A DNA stretch of 55,384 nucleotides from Nitrospira sp. (lineage in GTDB: Bacteria > Nitrospirota > Nitrospiria > Nitrospirales > Nitrospiraceae), in NCBI GenBank assembly GCA_019636815.1, contig JAHBWT010000016.1:1-55384 (forward strand), read 5' to 3'. Of this stretch, positions 36,123 to 46,000 are shown piece after piece. How positions within the stretch are numbered: the first letter of the stretch is position 1; every line of letters begins with the position of its first letter. The translations under genes and the position numbers were made by a program. The notes under the pieces are model-generated. The model saw only the letters and a list, made by a program, of their open reading frames with translations, ran no database searches and had not been told where the DNA came from.

Positions 36123-38459
36123 TCATCGAATAACCTTTTGCCAGTCGCCATAACGATCTTCGACCGGGCCGCATCGAAGGTTGAGCACCATGAGCGCGAG
36201 TCCGCTGACGGCGCTGATCCATGGCCAACCGGGTATGCCGCTCTCCAGGAGCCAGGCGGCAAAGAGCAGCCATGCACCGCATAGTATGGTCAGCATGCGC
36301 ACCAGGCGCGCGGGTTCGGCGAAGGCCACGACTGAAAATGTCACGACCAGCGCGCCCACGATGTGCGCGCTATCGGCGACTGCCCCGACCAGGTCGAGCA
36401 GCGTCGGCGCAGCCATCAACCAGATTCCAACCGCGGTACTCAACCACAGGTTCCACGGGGCAGAGAACGCTTCGACGCTGTGGAGCATTTCAGCGAGCAG
36501 CGATCGTGTTGGTGTCTCCGGTTCATCCATGGCGCTGCTTTCACCGTGCCAAAAAACACGCCACATGTTCTCACCCCTACGTCGTACACGAAGGAGAAAC
36601 TGCCCGGTGGCGATCACTTCATCCAACGCCGGCGCCACCATCAGCAGCATCACGACCGATGCCATCAGACACAGCGTGCACCAGTCGCCGATACTGATCG
36701 GTTGGAGCATCACCAGGACAATGCTGGTCACGCCAGGAGGGATAATGAAAACACCAAAAAGCACCACCATCCATGGCATGGTCCGCCAGCGCCGTATGCC
36801 CCCGATCAGCCCAGCCAGAGCGTCGAGCAGGTAGGAGAGCGCTCCCAATCCCGCGTCGGATACCGGAAAGGCTTTCGAGACGTCCGAGGTCAGCACGCGT
36901 CGTGTGCTCTCTCCAAAAAACGGGTCCCATGGATAGACGATGTGGCCGAGTTGAAACGCCGCCATATAACGAGCGAGAAAAAACCCAATCATCGCCAGGA
37001 AGACGATCGCCAACCGTTGCACCCACCCGGAAGGATTGTAGCTCCAGCCTGGCGGAGCGCCGGAACCGGAGCCGTCGCGATCGAAGTGTGGAACAATGCC
37101 GGCAAAGGTAACGACCAGCGCACCGACGACGAGATCGTTATTGTAGACGGCGGCATTCGATGCCGAGAAGACCAGAGGCGCGCTCATGACCCAAAGGCCC
37201 GCCCCGCACACGGTCCACGCGGCCCAGGCATGGCGAACGGCGAGCCCGCTGAATAGCAGAATCGCCGCACCGCTCCAGAGATCGCTCCAAAACAGCGCGG
37301 TCTCATTCGTGCCGAGCGCCGGCACAGTTCCGATGAGCCAGAGTCCGAGAAGCATATTGGCCACATGCGGCCAGGACGGGCCGTGCGAAGCAATCTTTGG
37401 ACTCACCTCGTTTTCCCGATACCAGCTGATGGGGTCGGACTGGAGGTCGGTGAGCATCTTCGGTATCGTTTCCCGCAGAGAATGTCGCGGGCTCCAACCG
37501 AGAAGGGTACGGGCCCGGGAGATATCGAGCGCGTAATGGTCGTCAGCGATGTCGATCATCCACGGCTTGATGAAGGGGTCGGCGCCCGGCACCAAGGTTT
37601 GAAACCAGGCGCCAAGCTTGGCGACCGGCTTGGGAATGCGATACGTCGTCCATTCGTGGCCGTGAAGCCGGCGGCTGATGATACGTTGAAGGTCGTCGTA
37701 ACTGAGCGTGTCCGGCTCTCCGATGAGCAGCGTCGTGACCGGCGGCAGGTCCTTGCGATGCTCGACGGCGAGTACCAAGGCATCAACCATATCATCCATA
37801 TGCAAGAAGGCCGCTCCATGCGTAAGGTCGCCCGAATAGAGACGGCCGACGAACCGCTGCTCATAGATGCGCTTGATCTGGTGTGTGATGGGAATCGAAT
37901 GGCAGCGATCGTCATACACACCGGCGATGCGCATCAGCACGACCGGCATATCTCCCCTTTCACGCATGATCAATTGCTCGGTCCTGACCTTGGATTTGGG
38001 ATAGTCCCACTTCGGCATGAGAGGCCAGTCTTCATGGATGCGTTCACCGGGCTTGCACGGCGCATGCACGAGCATGGTGCTGGAAAAAATGAACTGCTCG
38101 ACCTCAAAATCCCGCAACCCGTGTAACAGCCGTTCAGTGCCCCTCACCGTGACTTGTTCATACAGGGTGCTCGGCTCCCCGGAGAAACTATAGTAAGCGG
38201 CGAGATGGATGACCGAGGTAATGCGTGTATGTCCGAGCCGGCGGACGTTGTTCAATGCATCCGAGACGCTGTCATCCGAGCTCAGGTCGCAGTCAATGAT
38301 GTGTTCGGTGTCTGCCGGGGGGTGGGGCGGTCCTTTGCGGTCGAACCCCATTTCGATAAAGCGGTCTCCGATGCGCGCAATGAACGAACGACCGATCCGC
38401 CCGCTGCTGCCGGTGATGATTAATGTTCCCAGTCCATTGTCGGTCGATGTCGCGTTCAT
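36123..38459 (-). CDS. NAD-dependent epimerase fused to SPW repeats and a VKOR-type membrane domain
   Basis: A 778-residue fusion. Residues 1 to about 345 are a cytoplasmic extended SDR: IITGSSGRIGRSFIARIGD (NAD-binding GxxGxxG), VIHLAAYYSFSGEP, SSTMLVHAP and WDYPKSKVRTEQLI (YxxxK). Then come membrane parts: an SPW-type repeat unit (WPHVANMLLGLWLIGTVPAL to YNNDLVVGALVVTFAGIVPH), a VKOR-type domain at about 480-620 with Cys594-Thr-Leu-Cys597 in IGDWCTLCLMASVVMLLMVA, and a second SPW unit (WNLWLSTAVGIWLMAAPTLL). VKOR domains make disulfides with quinones; the Cys pair that should sit in the periplasmic loop is not seen. It is unclear what the epimerase part acts on. A GGAGGAC site precedes the ATG. 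Confidence 0.8.
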   Translation of the reverse strand: MNATSTDNGLGTLIITGSSGRIGRSFIARIGDRFIEMGFDRKGPPHPPADTEHIIDCDLSSDDSVSDALNNVRRLGHTRITSVIHLAAYYSFSGEPSTLYEQVTVRGTERLLHGLRDFEVEQFIFSSTMLVHAPCKPGERIHEDWPLMPKWDYPKSKVRTEQLIMRERGDMPVVLMRIAGVYDDRCHSIPITHQIKRIYEQRFVGRLYSGDLTHGAAFLHMDDMVDALVLAVEHRKDLPPVTTLLIGEPDTLSYDDLQRIISRRLHGHEWTTYRIPKPVAKLGAWFQTLVPGADPFIKPWMIDIADDHYALDISRARTLLGWSPRHSLRETIPKMLTDLQSDPISWYRENEVSPKIASHGPSWPHVANMLLGLWLIGTVPALGTNETALFWSDLWSGAAILLFSGLAVRHAWAAWTVCGAGLWVMSAPLVFSASNAAVYNNDLVVGALVVTFAGIVPHFDRDGSGSGAPPGWSYNPSGWVQRLAIVFLAMIGFFLARYMAAFQLGHIVYPWDPFFGESTRRVLTSDVSKAFPVSDAGLGALSYLLDALAGLIGGIRRWRTMPWMVVLFGVFIIPPGVTSIVLVMLQPISIGDWCTLCLMASVVMLLMVAPALDEVIATGQFLLRVRRRGENMWRVFWHGESSAMDEPETPTRSLLAEMLHSVEAFSAPWNLWLSTAVGIWLMAAPTLLDLVGAVADSAHIVGALVVTFSVVAFAEPARLVRMLTILCGAWLLFAAWLLESGIPGWPWISAVSGLALMVLNLRCGPVEDRYGDWQKVIR

Positions 38460-38509
38460 GTCCTCCGTCGGCAGTTCGACGATTCGTCTGGAATCATATT
38501 CAGCCGGCG

Positions 38510-38535
38510 TCCCGCGCGGGCGGGTGCGCGCGGGA
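38510..38535. repeat. Perfect 9-bp GC-rich inverted repeat (hairpin)
   Basis: TCCCGCGCG (38510-38518) is perfectly complementary to CGCGCGGGA (38527-38535) with an 8-base loop. It lies about 50 bases upstream of the epimerase-VKOR start and 56 bases after the stop of the 133-aa gene on the same strand. No T-run follows on the minus strand, so it is not a classic intrinsic terminator; an RNA processing or attenuation element, or a protein-binding site, is possible. Confidence 0.6.
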
Positions 38536-38591
38536 GGCGAGGAGAGAGAAGCATGACCGGATTCGCGCCTCGTCCTTCTTTCCTCGGTCAG

Positions 38592-38993
38592 CTAGCGCAA
38601 ATCGTCCAGGGTTTTCTTCGGAGCTTCCAAAGCCGGTTTGGGGAGATCCTGGAGTTTAACCACGGCGTGCGCGACCCCTCTTGAACTGAGTTGCGCGGCG
38701 ACTTTATCCCCCTGCTTGTGCAGGCCGCTGACCTTGGTCTCCGGGTGGATCTTCACATGGATCTCTGATCCGTTCGGCTGTTTCAGGACATACGTCTCCT
38801 CCACCCGTCGAATCTCACCCATGACGGTGCGACACGGTTTATTGGCCGTGCAGTTGTCGTTCGGAGGGAATTGGATCGACTCCGTGACGTGCTCTGCCTG
38901 CGAGTCTTGGCCTTGTTCCGTCTGAGCGGAAGAGAAGGACGGCAGGACGATCACGGCGATGGCCAGCACACCTAATGTTGGAAATACCTTCAT
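38592..38993 (-). CDS. Small exported hypothetical protein (periplasmic)
   Basis: A 133-residue protein with signal peptide MKVFPTLGVLAIAVIVLPSF and a predicted cleavage after SSA. A strong AAAGGAG ribosome binding site lies upstream. The mature part holds a small beta-rich unit, GEIRRVEETYVLKQPNGSEI, then HPETKVSGLHKQGDKVAAQL. The same pattern recurs in the protein at 40774 (GEVVRIDGTDVVIKTKDGEV, then QTTKTVGQIKQGDVIEVQ), so the two are paralogues flanking the predicted outer-membrane protein. Two cysteines (NCTANKPC) lie before the domain. No named family recognised; an OB-like periplasmic domain is my guess. Confidence 0.7.
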   Translation of the reverse strand: MKVFPTLGVLAIAVIVLPSFSSAQTEQGQDSQAEHVTESIQFPPNDNCTANKPCRTVMGEIRRVEETYVLKQPNGSEIHVKIHPETKVSGLHKQGDKVAAQLSSRGVAHAVVKLQDLPKPALEAPKKTLDDLR

Positions 38994-39162
38994 GGAGACA
39001 CTCCTTTCGTGTGAGTGATGTCCGACGACTGAGCGGGAGGGAGCCCAGCAAAGTCAGCGGTCGTACGGTCTTTCGTACTGATACGGTTGACTATGCATCG
39101 TACTCTCGGCGGGGACTACTGGGACAACCCCCGGGCGCCTGAGCGGTTCTGAAGCGATTCTT

Positions 39163-40614
39163 TCATGAGGGACGCGCTGGTGCAGGCCGTGCGTGCACAC
39201 GGTGCACGCCGGTTTTACCGCGTGCGGGTGCCCCCAATTCCTTCGACCAGAAGAGGAACATACCGTGGCCGCCTCTTGTGGGGGCTCCGCCATCGGAATC
39301 ACGGAACATGCCAAAGTTGTACGTATAATTCAGTTCGATCTGCGACCGCCACGGGGCACCCGAGACGAGCCCCACGCCCACGGTGGGCATGGAGTCCGTG
39401 ACCTGTTTGATCGTGCCTTGTGAGGTGAAACGAGCCTGCTGCACGAAGGCCCACCCGGCTTCGACGTACGGATACAGAAAGAAGAGCGCCTCATACCGAT
39501 AGTGCACAGCGGCGATGGCGTAGTGGCTTGGAACCAGTTCATTAAATGCCACGCCGTGAATCATCGGAAGCGCCACCGCGTCCCATTCATACCCGGTCGG
39601 GCGCCCAGGGAGGCGGAATGCGCTGAATCGATCGAGATCTTTGCCGATCCCTCCATGGAGACTGGACACCAGGCGATGTTTGTCGCTGTTCAGCAGCGGG
39701 AGTCCGGTGGCGGCCACGAGGTATCCACTCACCGCCAGATAGGTGCGTGCGCTCTTGAAATCTGGCGTGTCAAAGGGAGGACCTCCCCACGCGACCCACT
39801 TGGCACGGTGCCCATAGAATAGGTCTCCTCCAAACGTCACACCTTCGTGCGGCAATTCCATGAGGTTGCGCGTCATGGCATCCGCCCTGAGCCTGAGGTG
39901 GATCCGGCCTTCGTAGGTGTCGCTCGGAACGCCATACTGCGGGGAGGTGTGTCCCGTTCCCTTGAACCAGCGGTACCCCGGTTCGTACGTCAGGAAGAGA
40001 TTGACGGCGCTGTCCTGTCTGAACGGCCGGACTGGAAGGCGATACCCGATTCCCACTCCCCCGAACACGTAACTCCACTCAATTTCGGTTTCGCGGATCC
40101 GTTGCCCTTCCACATACTCGGATCGACCGAGCGGCGCGATGAAGTTATCCCACGAAAAGATCAGCGTCCAATTCGGGAACGCGCGGAGTCCGATGGAATA
40201 GTTGAGATTATTGACGACCCCCGAAAAGGTGCCGCGCAATCGCCGATTGTCCTCATCCCAGTTGCGCCATACATACAAGGCCCCAAAGGGAAGCACTTCG
40301 AGTTGCGAGGGACCGTCTGGAATCCATTGGACTCCGAAACTTGCCGCCGTGACGGATCTGCGGTCCCTCTGAGCGACATGGATCTGCTCGCCAAACAGCT
40401 TGGTGCGATACTCTTGCCCCGCCAGCGGCGTGGGTTGTTCAAGGGGGATGGGGTCTTGTGAAGATGGTTCGGCAGTGCTCAGACCGGGCTCAAGTATCGC
40501 CACCGCCAACAAGAGGGCAAGACGGGATGCGCGAGCGGCAATGAGACGGTGTGCAGCCAGCCTGGATGCCCGAATCCACATGGGACGCGCCGTAGCCGAG
40601 GCCAGGAGGGTCAT
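39163..40614 (-). CDS. Predicted outer-membrane beta-barrel protein, unknown function
   Basis: A 483-residue protein. After an Arg-rich leader a hydrophobic stretch (LALLLAVAILEPGLSTAEP) looks like a signal peptide cleaved near residue 48; the true start may be an internal Met (residue 12). The mature part is rich in alternating aromatic/hydrophobic strands and short turns, as in outer-membrane barrels: LEVLPFGALYVWRNW, LNYSIGLRAFPNWTLIFSWD, YVFGGVGIGYRLPV, AVNLFLTYEPGYRWFKG, ALFFLYPYVEAGWAFVQQAR and QIELNYTYNFGMFRDSDGG. No family recognised. It is flanked on the same strand by the two related small exported proteins at 38592 and 40774, which suggests a shared envelope role. Confidence 0.6.
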   Translation of the reverse strand: MTLLASATARPMWIRASRLAAHRLIAARASRLALLLAVAILEPGLSTAEPSSQDPIPLEQPTPLAGQEYRTKLFGEQIHVAQRDRRSVTAASFGVQWIPDGPSQLEVLPFGALYVWRNWDEDNRRLRGTFSGVVNNLNYSIGLRAFPNWTLIFSWDNFIAPLGRSEYVEGQRIRETEIEWSYVFGGVGIGYRLPVRPFRQDSAVNLFLTYEPGYRWFKGTGHTSPQYGVPSDTYEGRIHLRLRADAMTRNLMELPHEGVTFGGDLFYGHRAKWVAWGGPPFDTPDFKSARTYLAVSGYLVAATGLPLLNSDKHRLVSSLHGGIGKDLDRFSAFRLPGRPTGYEWDAVALPMIHGVAFNELVPSHYAIAAVHYRYEALFFLYPYVEAGWAFVQQARFTSQGTIKQVTDSMPTVGVGLVSGAPWRSQIELNYTYNFGMFRDSDGGAPTRGGHGMFLFWSKELGAPARGKTGVHRVHARPAPARPS

Positions 40615-40773
40615 CCGACTCTCATGCCGGAGAATCAGCGCGGGTTATGGAGCATGTCAACGTCACCATGAAGCGTGACGGGCCCACACCATGAGCGGAA
40701 CGCGACGTCTGCCATCATCTTACATGGCGTGCAGATCGAGCGTTCACGCATTCTGCCCTTACATGGACGGCAA

Positions 40774-41154
40774 TCACTGCTTCTTTTTCCCTGCATTGGT
40801 CTTGTTCGCGTCGCCTTGCGAAAAAGGTTTCATGGAGAGGATATGAGCTTGATCATTGGTTTGGACTTCGATCACATCGCCTTGTTTGATCTGCCCAACC
40901 GTCTTCGTCGTCTGGTCTCGATGGAGACGGACCTCACCATCCTTGGTTTTGATGACGACATCGGTTCCATCTATACGCACCACTTCGCCTCTGAACCGGC
41001 CTTCTTTAAAGCCGGTTTCATCGGTGACCGAAAAGGGCTTCATGTTGTCCGACGGGGAGGGAGACTCCTGCCCGTGGGACGGGCTGATGAAGCCACACAG
41101 CGCTACGACGACACACGTGCACCCTATGACGCTGACAAGCTGAAACGTTTTCAT
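40774..41154 (-). CDS. Small exported hypothetical protein (paralogue of the 38592 protein)
   Basis: A 126-residue protein with a signal peptide (QLVSVIGCTCVVVALCGFIS, cleavage after SHG) and a strong GAGGAGGGG ribosome binding site. The mature domain reads FRGEVVRIDGTDVVIKTKDG, then HRDQTTKTVGQIKQGDVIEV, and aligns by eye with the 38592 protein along G-E-[IV]-x-R-[IV]...K-x-x-[ND]-G-x-E-[IV]...T-K-x-x-G-x-x-K-Q-G-D. The C-terminus is Lys-rich. No known family; small, soluble, periplasmic. Confidence 0.7.
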   Translation of the reverse strand: MKTFQLVSVIGCTCVVVALCGFISPSHGQESPSPSDNMKPFSVTDETGFKEGRFRGEVVRIDGTDVVIKTKDGEVRLHRDQTTKTVGQIKQGDVIEVQTNDQAHILSMKPFSQGDANKTNAGKKKQ

Positions 41155-41199
41155 CGGCCCCTCCTCGATTGACGTCGGTCGGTGACCATCCTCGCCTTC

Positions 41200-41487
41200 C
41201 TAATCAGGGCAGGCCTCGACGCCGTCGATCCTTCCATCATGCTGGAACGCCGGCGCATGCCCGTGATCATCCTCCAGCAAACTTTGGCGAACGCGGCAGG
41301 TGTCGCACACGATCGCCAACGTGGCTCGGTGGTTCAGCGCATTGACGCGAAACACGAGATGGTAGCGCTGCGCCCCACAGTCTGGACAAGCGTAGTCGGC
41401 GAGACTCGCTTTCACAGCGTCGGTGTCCTCGATAGAAAAAGCGCGCTGTTGACGGCGGGTGGATCCGGGGCAAACTCGACCTAGCAT
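41200..41487 (-). CDS. Small zinc-ribbon protein, unknown function
   Basis: A 95-residue protein with one probable zinc site: CPDC in LADYACPDCGAQRYHLVFRV and CDTC in ATLAIVCDTCRVRQSL, about 25 residues apart, a spacing typical of zinc ribbons. A GGGAGGC ribosome binding site precedes the ATG. No DNA-binding or catalytic domain is evident. Two other small zinc-ribbon proteins occur in the right part of the window (47146 and 54493). Confidence 0.6.
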   Translation of the reverse strand: MLGRVCPGSTRRQQRAFSIEDTDAVKASLADYACPDCGAQRYHLVFRVNALNHRATLAIVCDTCRVRQSLLEDDHGHAPAFQHDGRIDGVEACPD

Positions 41488-41693
41488 GTGTGCCTCCCTT
41501 TGTGACGAGGGTCAGCATACCCGAATAGCGTTGAGACACACCTAGCCAAACCCCTTGTCGGGTTCGATTGAATACCTAGTCAGGGAGCCAACGATGGGCG
41601 AAGGGTCTCAGAAGGTGAGCGGTAGAGGCAACGCGATGGGGTTCTCGTGAAGGATCATGGTCATTGTGCATTCGAAGTGCGCGGTAAGGCCCA

Positions 41694-42995
41694 TCAATAT
41701 CTCGCCGGCGTATCATAAAGACGTGCGTCAGTTACCTCGCGTCCCGGGAGCACAGAGATAACAGTTGTCCCTTGACCCGGCTGGCTGATGATCTTGAACG
41801 TTCCTCCAGCCAACCGTATTCGCTCCCGCATGCTGACGATGCCCATTCCCTTTTGTCCATCCCACGCGCGCGTGGTATCAAACCCGACGCCGTCATCCAC
41901 CAGGACGAGTTCGATCCCTCCTTGCGCGGTTCCCGCCAAGGTCACCGTCACATGCTTCGCGTTCGCATGTTTCATGATGTTGCACAAACTCTCCTGTAAC
42001 AGACGAAAGATCGTCGTCATGGTACCGGACTGAATGTTCCGCGGGACCGCCTGTTCGAAAAACTTGATCTCGAATCCGGCTTTGTCGCTGAATTCCTTGA
42101 CCAGATGACGGATCGATACGGCCAGCGATGTGTCCCCAAGACTGCGGGGGAGCAGTTCGTGCGAGAGGGTACGGAAGTCGTTCAGGATGCCGGACAGTTT
42201 GTGACTCATCGCGGTCAGTCTTGGAACGAGAGAAGACGCGGTCCGTTCGCATGCCTTTTTCAGCATGTTCACTTCCAAGATGAGGGCCGTCACCCGTTGG
42301 CAATAATCATCATGAAGGTCTCTGGCGATACGCTTACGCTCGTCTTCCTGCACCGTGAACAGCTTGCGGGTCAGGGCTTGCAGTTCGGCACGATTCGCTT
42401 CCAATTCGAGGTGTTGACGGTGCAGCGTCTCTTCCGCCTCTTTTCGATGCGTAAGGTCCGTAAAGGTCATCCTCAGCCGGTTGACCTTGTCTTTCCCGCT
42501 TTTCACCGGAGCCGCCTGTACCGCAGCGGGAAACACCGATTGATTGAGACGTTTCAGTTCCAATTCGGTGACATCGGCTGTCTGTGTTGCGATAACACGG
42601 CGACAGAACATGACAAACCGGTTGACCTCTTTGTCGGATAGGTAGGCATTGAAGTTCTGGATCGAGTGGGAGGAAGCGTCAATCTGGAGCAGAACCTTTG
42701 CGGTGGGGTTCACATCATACATTCCGCCGTGTCGATCCAGCGTGACATAGCCGACGGGAATCGATTCGTATAACTCTCGATAGGTATCCCGACTCTCCGC
42801 CAATTCCGACTGAGCCCGCTCGAGCTCCTCACATTGCATCTCCAGCTCGACTTGATGCACTTGCAGTTCCTGGACCAGAGCCTTCACGTTTTTCGGTTTG
42901 AGGTTTGGGACAATGTGTTTGATACTCTGCCCCAACCACTGTTCGGCTTGTCGGCGCAACGCTGCGAGTTGGGACTCCTTGCGAAGATCCGCCAT
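41694..42995 (-). CDS. PAS-containing sensor histidine kinase (NarX-type, HisKA_3)
   Basis: A 433-residue soluble histidine kinase. Residues about 40-75 form a coiled coil (VQELQVHQVELEMQCEELER), residues about 75-190 a PAS domain (LYESIPVGYVTLDRHGGMYD), then the HisKA_3 dimerisation helix with the phospho-His in ERKRIARDLHDDYCQRVTAL, and an HATPase domain with LLQESLCNIMKHANAKHVTV (N box), LVLVDDGVGFD (G1) and GQKGMGIVSMRERIRLAGG. This subfamily pairs with NarL-type regulators such as those at 29509 and 30264, but none is adjacent. It starts 23 bases after the CheB-CheR-PAS gene with a GGAGC site, so it is the last gene of that unit. Confidence 0.9.
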   Translation of the reverse strand: MADLRKESQLAALRRQAEQWLGQSIKHIVPNLKPKNVKALVQELQVHQVELEMQCEELERAQSELAESRDTYRELYESIPVGYVTLDRHGGMYDVNPTAKVLLQIDASSHSIQNFNAYLSDKEVNRFVMFCRRVIATQTADVTELELKRLNQSVFPAAVQAAPVKSGKDKVNRLRMTFTDLTHRKEAEETLHRQHLELEANRAELQALTRKLFTVQEDERKRIARDLHDDYCQRVTALILEVNMLKKACERTASSLVPRLTAMSHKLSGILNDFRTLSHELLPRSLGDTSLAVSIRHLVKEFSDKAGFEIKFFEQAVPRNIQSGTMTTIFRLLQESLCNIMKHANAKHVTVTLAGTAQGGIELVLVDDGVGFDTTRAWDGQKGMGIVSMRERIRLAGGTFKIISQPGQGTTVISVLPGREVTDARLYDTPARY

Positions 42996-43018
42996 AGGGT
43001 TGCTCCTGATTGCGTCCG

Positions 43019-46000
43019 CTACTTCTCCGCCATATGCGTTCGCTCTGTAATAATGGCTCCCATCCCGATCGTCCTTCCATCGACGGCATGAAACACGAAG
43101 AGCTTGAGATGAACCGGCACCAATGACCCATCCTTGCGTATCAGCTCACTGTCGACTTCTTGAGACATCCCGCTCTTGAACATGTCTTCCATCATGGCCT
43201 GAGTCGCTTGGTGGTACGCGGGCGGCGTGATGTCTCGGTATCGCCTCCGATTGATGAGGTCTTCTCGGGCATAGCCGGTCAGCCGCGCAAAGGCCTCGTT
43301 CACATCCAGCAGGAACCCATCGGTCGCCGTGAACACCACCGCGTCCGAAGCGGATTGGAAGAGCGTTAAAAGCCGTCTTTCCGCCTCTCGGCGGGTGGTC
43401 ACATCCAACCCGACCCCCCACTCGGCCCAACCGGGGATCGGGACCTGCGCCGACACATTCAACCAGACGACCCTCTTCACCGTCCCGTCTTTCGCGGTCA
43501 AGGACCCCTCCCAATCTCCCGAGTCGTCGGCGCGTCCGGTGCTGTCTCGAGCGACGGGGACTCGTTCCATGCCGATGGGGTACAACAACTTCAGTGTATC
43601 GGGATGCCCGATCATCTCGTCGGCTTGATAGCCGGTCACACGTTCGCACTCGTGGTTCCAGGCGACAATCCGACGCTGCTCGTCGAATGCGGCGATCATG
43701 ACCGGCATGCTCTCGAACAGGACTTGCAGTCGTCGTTCGCTTTCTCGGAGCGATGCCTCCAGCTTCTTGACCAGGCCGATGTTCGTGAACGTCAAGACCC
43801 CTCCGTCGATGATGTTCTCCGTCGTCCGGTACGGCATGATACGCAGCAGGTGCCAATCGCCGTTCTTCGTCTCGACCTGCATCTCCTTAGAGGTGAGCGT
43901 CTCCAGCACCTGTTTCAAGTCATCCACCAAGCGGTCGTATTTGAGATTCGTCGCGATGTCGCTGATCGGTCGCCCGACGTCACTCGGGATCAAGTTGATG
44001 ACCGAAGCGGCCTGCGGCGTGAACCTCAGGATGTTCAATTGATTGTCCACAAAGACGGTCGCAATGTCCGTACTGTTCAACAGATTCTTCATGTCGTTGT
44101 TCGATTGCGACACATCTTCGATCTTTTGCTGCAGTTCCGAATTGACCGTCACCAGCTCCTCGTTGAGGGATTGAAGTTCTTCCTTCGAGGTCGTCAGCTC
44201 TTCATTGGTGCTCTGCAACTCCTCATTCGTGGATTGCAGCTCCTCGTTCGCTGATTTCAATTCTTCCTGCGAGGTTTCCATCTCTTCCACGGTCGTCTGG
44301 AGTTGTTCCTTGGTGTACTTGAGTTCCTTGGTCAATTCTTCAGCCGCTTTGGATGGCTTGCCGCTCTCCTTCTTGACTCGGCCCCGCGACTTGCCCGTTA
44401 CCTGCTCTTCGAACGAGATCATCACCATGCCCCGGGTGATCGACCGCCCGCTCAGAGGTCGAACGAGTATCTTCACGGGCTGGTATCCGCCGTTCACCTG
44501 CACTCTCAATCCTTCACGCTCGACCTCGCGGCGCTGCAGAAGTGCCTTGCGGACGAGGGCGCCCAGTTCGAGGCGTAACCCTTCGCGAGCCATCGTGAAA
44601 ATATTCATTGCTGCCTCGCCTGAGGCCGGCTCCAGGTACCGGCCTGTGCGGCCTTGGATATACAGGATGTCGCCGCTTTCATTGACGAGCACGGACGGCG
44701 GCACAAACCGCTCCAACAGCAGCTGCTTCGACAAATCCGAAAATGAAACTCCCAGATCCATCGATGATTTCTGACGTTGGTGTGATTTATTTTGATCAAG
44801 AGGAAGGAGAGCGCTGGGAAGGTCGATCAAGCCGGTCGCCGCAGCGGGCGATTCTTTCCGGCGGAAGATCTTCCATTTGGGATCCACGGTCGCAAAGATA
44901 TCGTGGAACCCACCGATCGTTTCGGACGACCCCAAGAACAGAATTCCGCCTGGATTGAGGGTATAGTGGAACAGCGGCAGCAGCTTCTTTTGCAGCTCGG
45001 CGGTGAAATAAATGAGCAAATTACGGCAACAGAGCAGATCCAGCTTGGTAAACGGAGGATCCATAATGAGGTTTTGCGGCGCGAAGACCACCATCTCCCG
45101 GATAGTCTTGGACACACGATACCCGTACTCATCTTTCGCGAAGAACCGCTGCAGCCGCTCCGGTGATACGTCAGTCGCAATGGTTGGGAGATAGAGGCCT
45201 TGGCGGGCTCGGTCCACTGCTTCCTTATCGATGTCGGTCGCAAAAACCTGCATCTTCACGGTGCCGAGCATTTTGAGGTGATCCAGACATTCCACGATGG
45301 CGATCGCGATGGAATACGCCTCTTCGCCCGTCGAGCAGCCTGGAATCCAAACTCGAAAACTGCTGTGTTTGCCCTTGTTTTTCAATACCGCCGGCAGCGC
45401 TTCCTCTTTCAACACCTTGAAGGCCTCGGGATCGCGAAAGAAGTTGGTCACTCCGATCAAAAATTCCCTGAACAGCAGATCAAGTTCGTTGGGGTTCTCT
45501 TGCAAAAATCGGACATACCTGCCGATGTGGCTGATCTGATGCACGTTCATCCTGCGCTCGATGCGCCGGTAGAGCGTATTCTTCTTGTAGAATGAAAAAT
45601 CGTGGCCGGTATGGGCACGCAACATGGTGAAGATCCGCAGCAGCGAGGACGAAACGGTGCGTTCTTGCACGGCGACATCGCGTGGCATTTTCGTGCTGTG
45701 CCGGACATAGCCCATCAGCTTCTGCGGAAGATCTTGAGCCGAGGCGACATAGTCCACCAGCCCCGTTCCGAGTGCGCTTTTCGGCATACTGTCGTATTTG
45801 GCGGACCGAGTCTCCTGAACGAGCGTCAGGCCCAAATGCTCCTTCACCGCCTTCACTCCCAGCGTGCCATCCGTCCCCATACCGGACATGATCACCGCGA
45901 TGCTCTGTTCTTCTTGATCTTCGGCAAGATGCCGAAGGAATAAGTCGATCGGCGCGCGGGCTCCGCGCGGAGAAGTCGGCTCGTGGATATGCAACACGCC

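Noticed and set aside
36363-37256. 297-codon plus-strand frame within the epimerase-VKOR gene
   Set aside because: Low-complexity, His/Arg/Gln-rich shadow of the membrane helices encoded on the other strand.
43604-44254. 216-codon plus-strand frame opposite the coiled-coil part of the CheB-CheR-PAS gene
   Set aside because: Its repeated Leu/Gln pattern mirrors the tandem NEEL coiled-coil repeats on the minus strand; not an independent gene.
44080-44330. Tandem near-repeats that might be a CRISPR-like or satellite array
   Set aside because: They encode the NEELQST coiled-coil repeats typical of CheB-CheR proteins; there are no spacers and the units diverge as coding sequence does.
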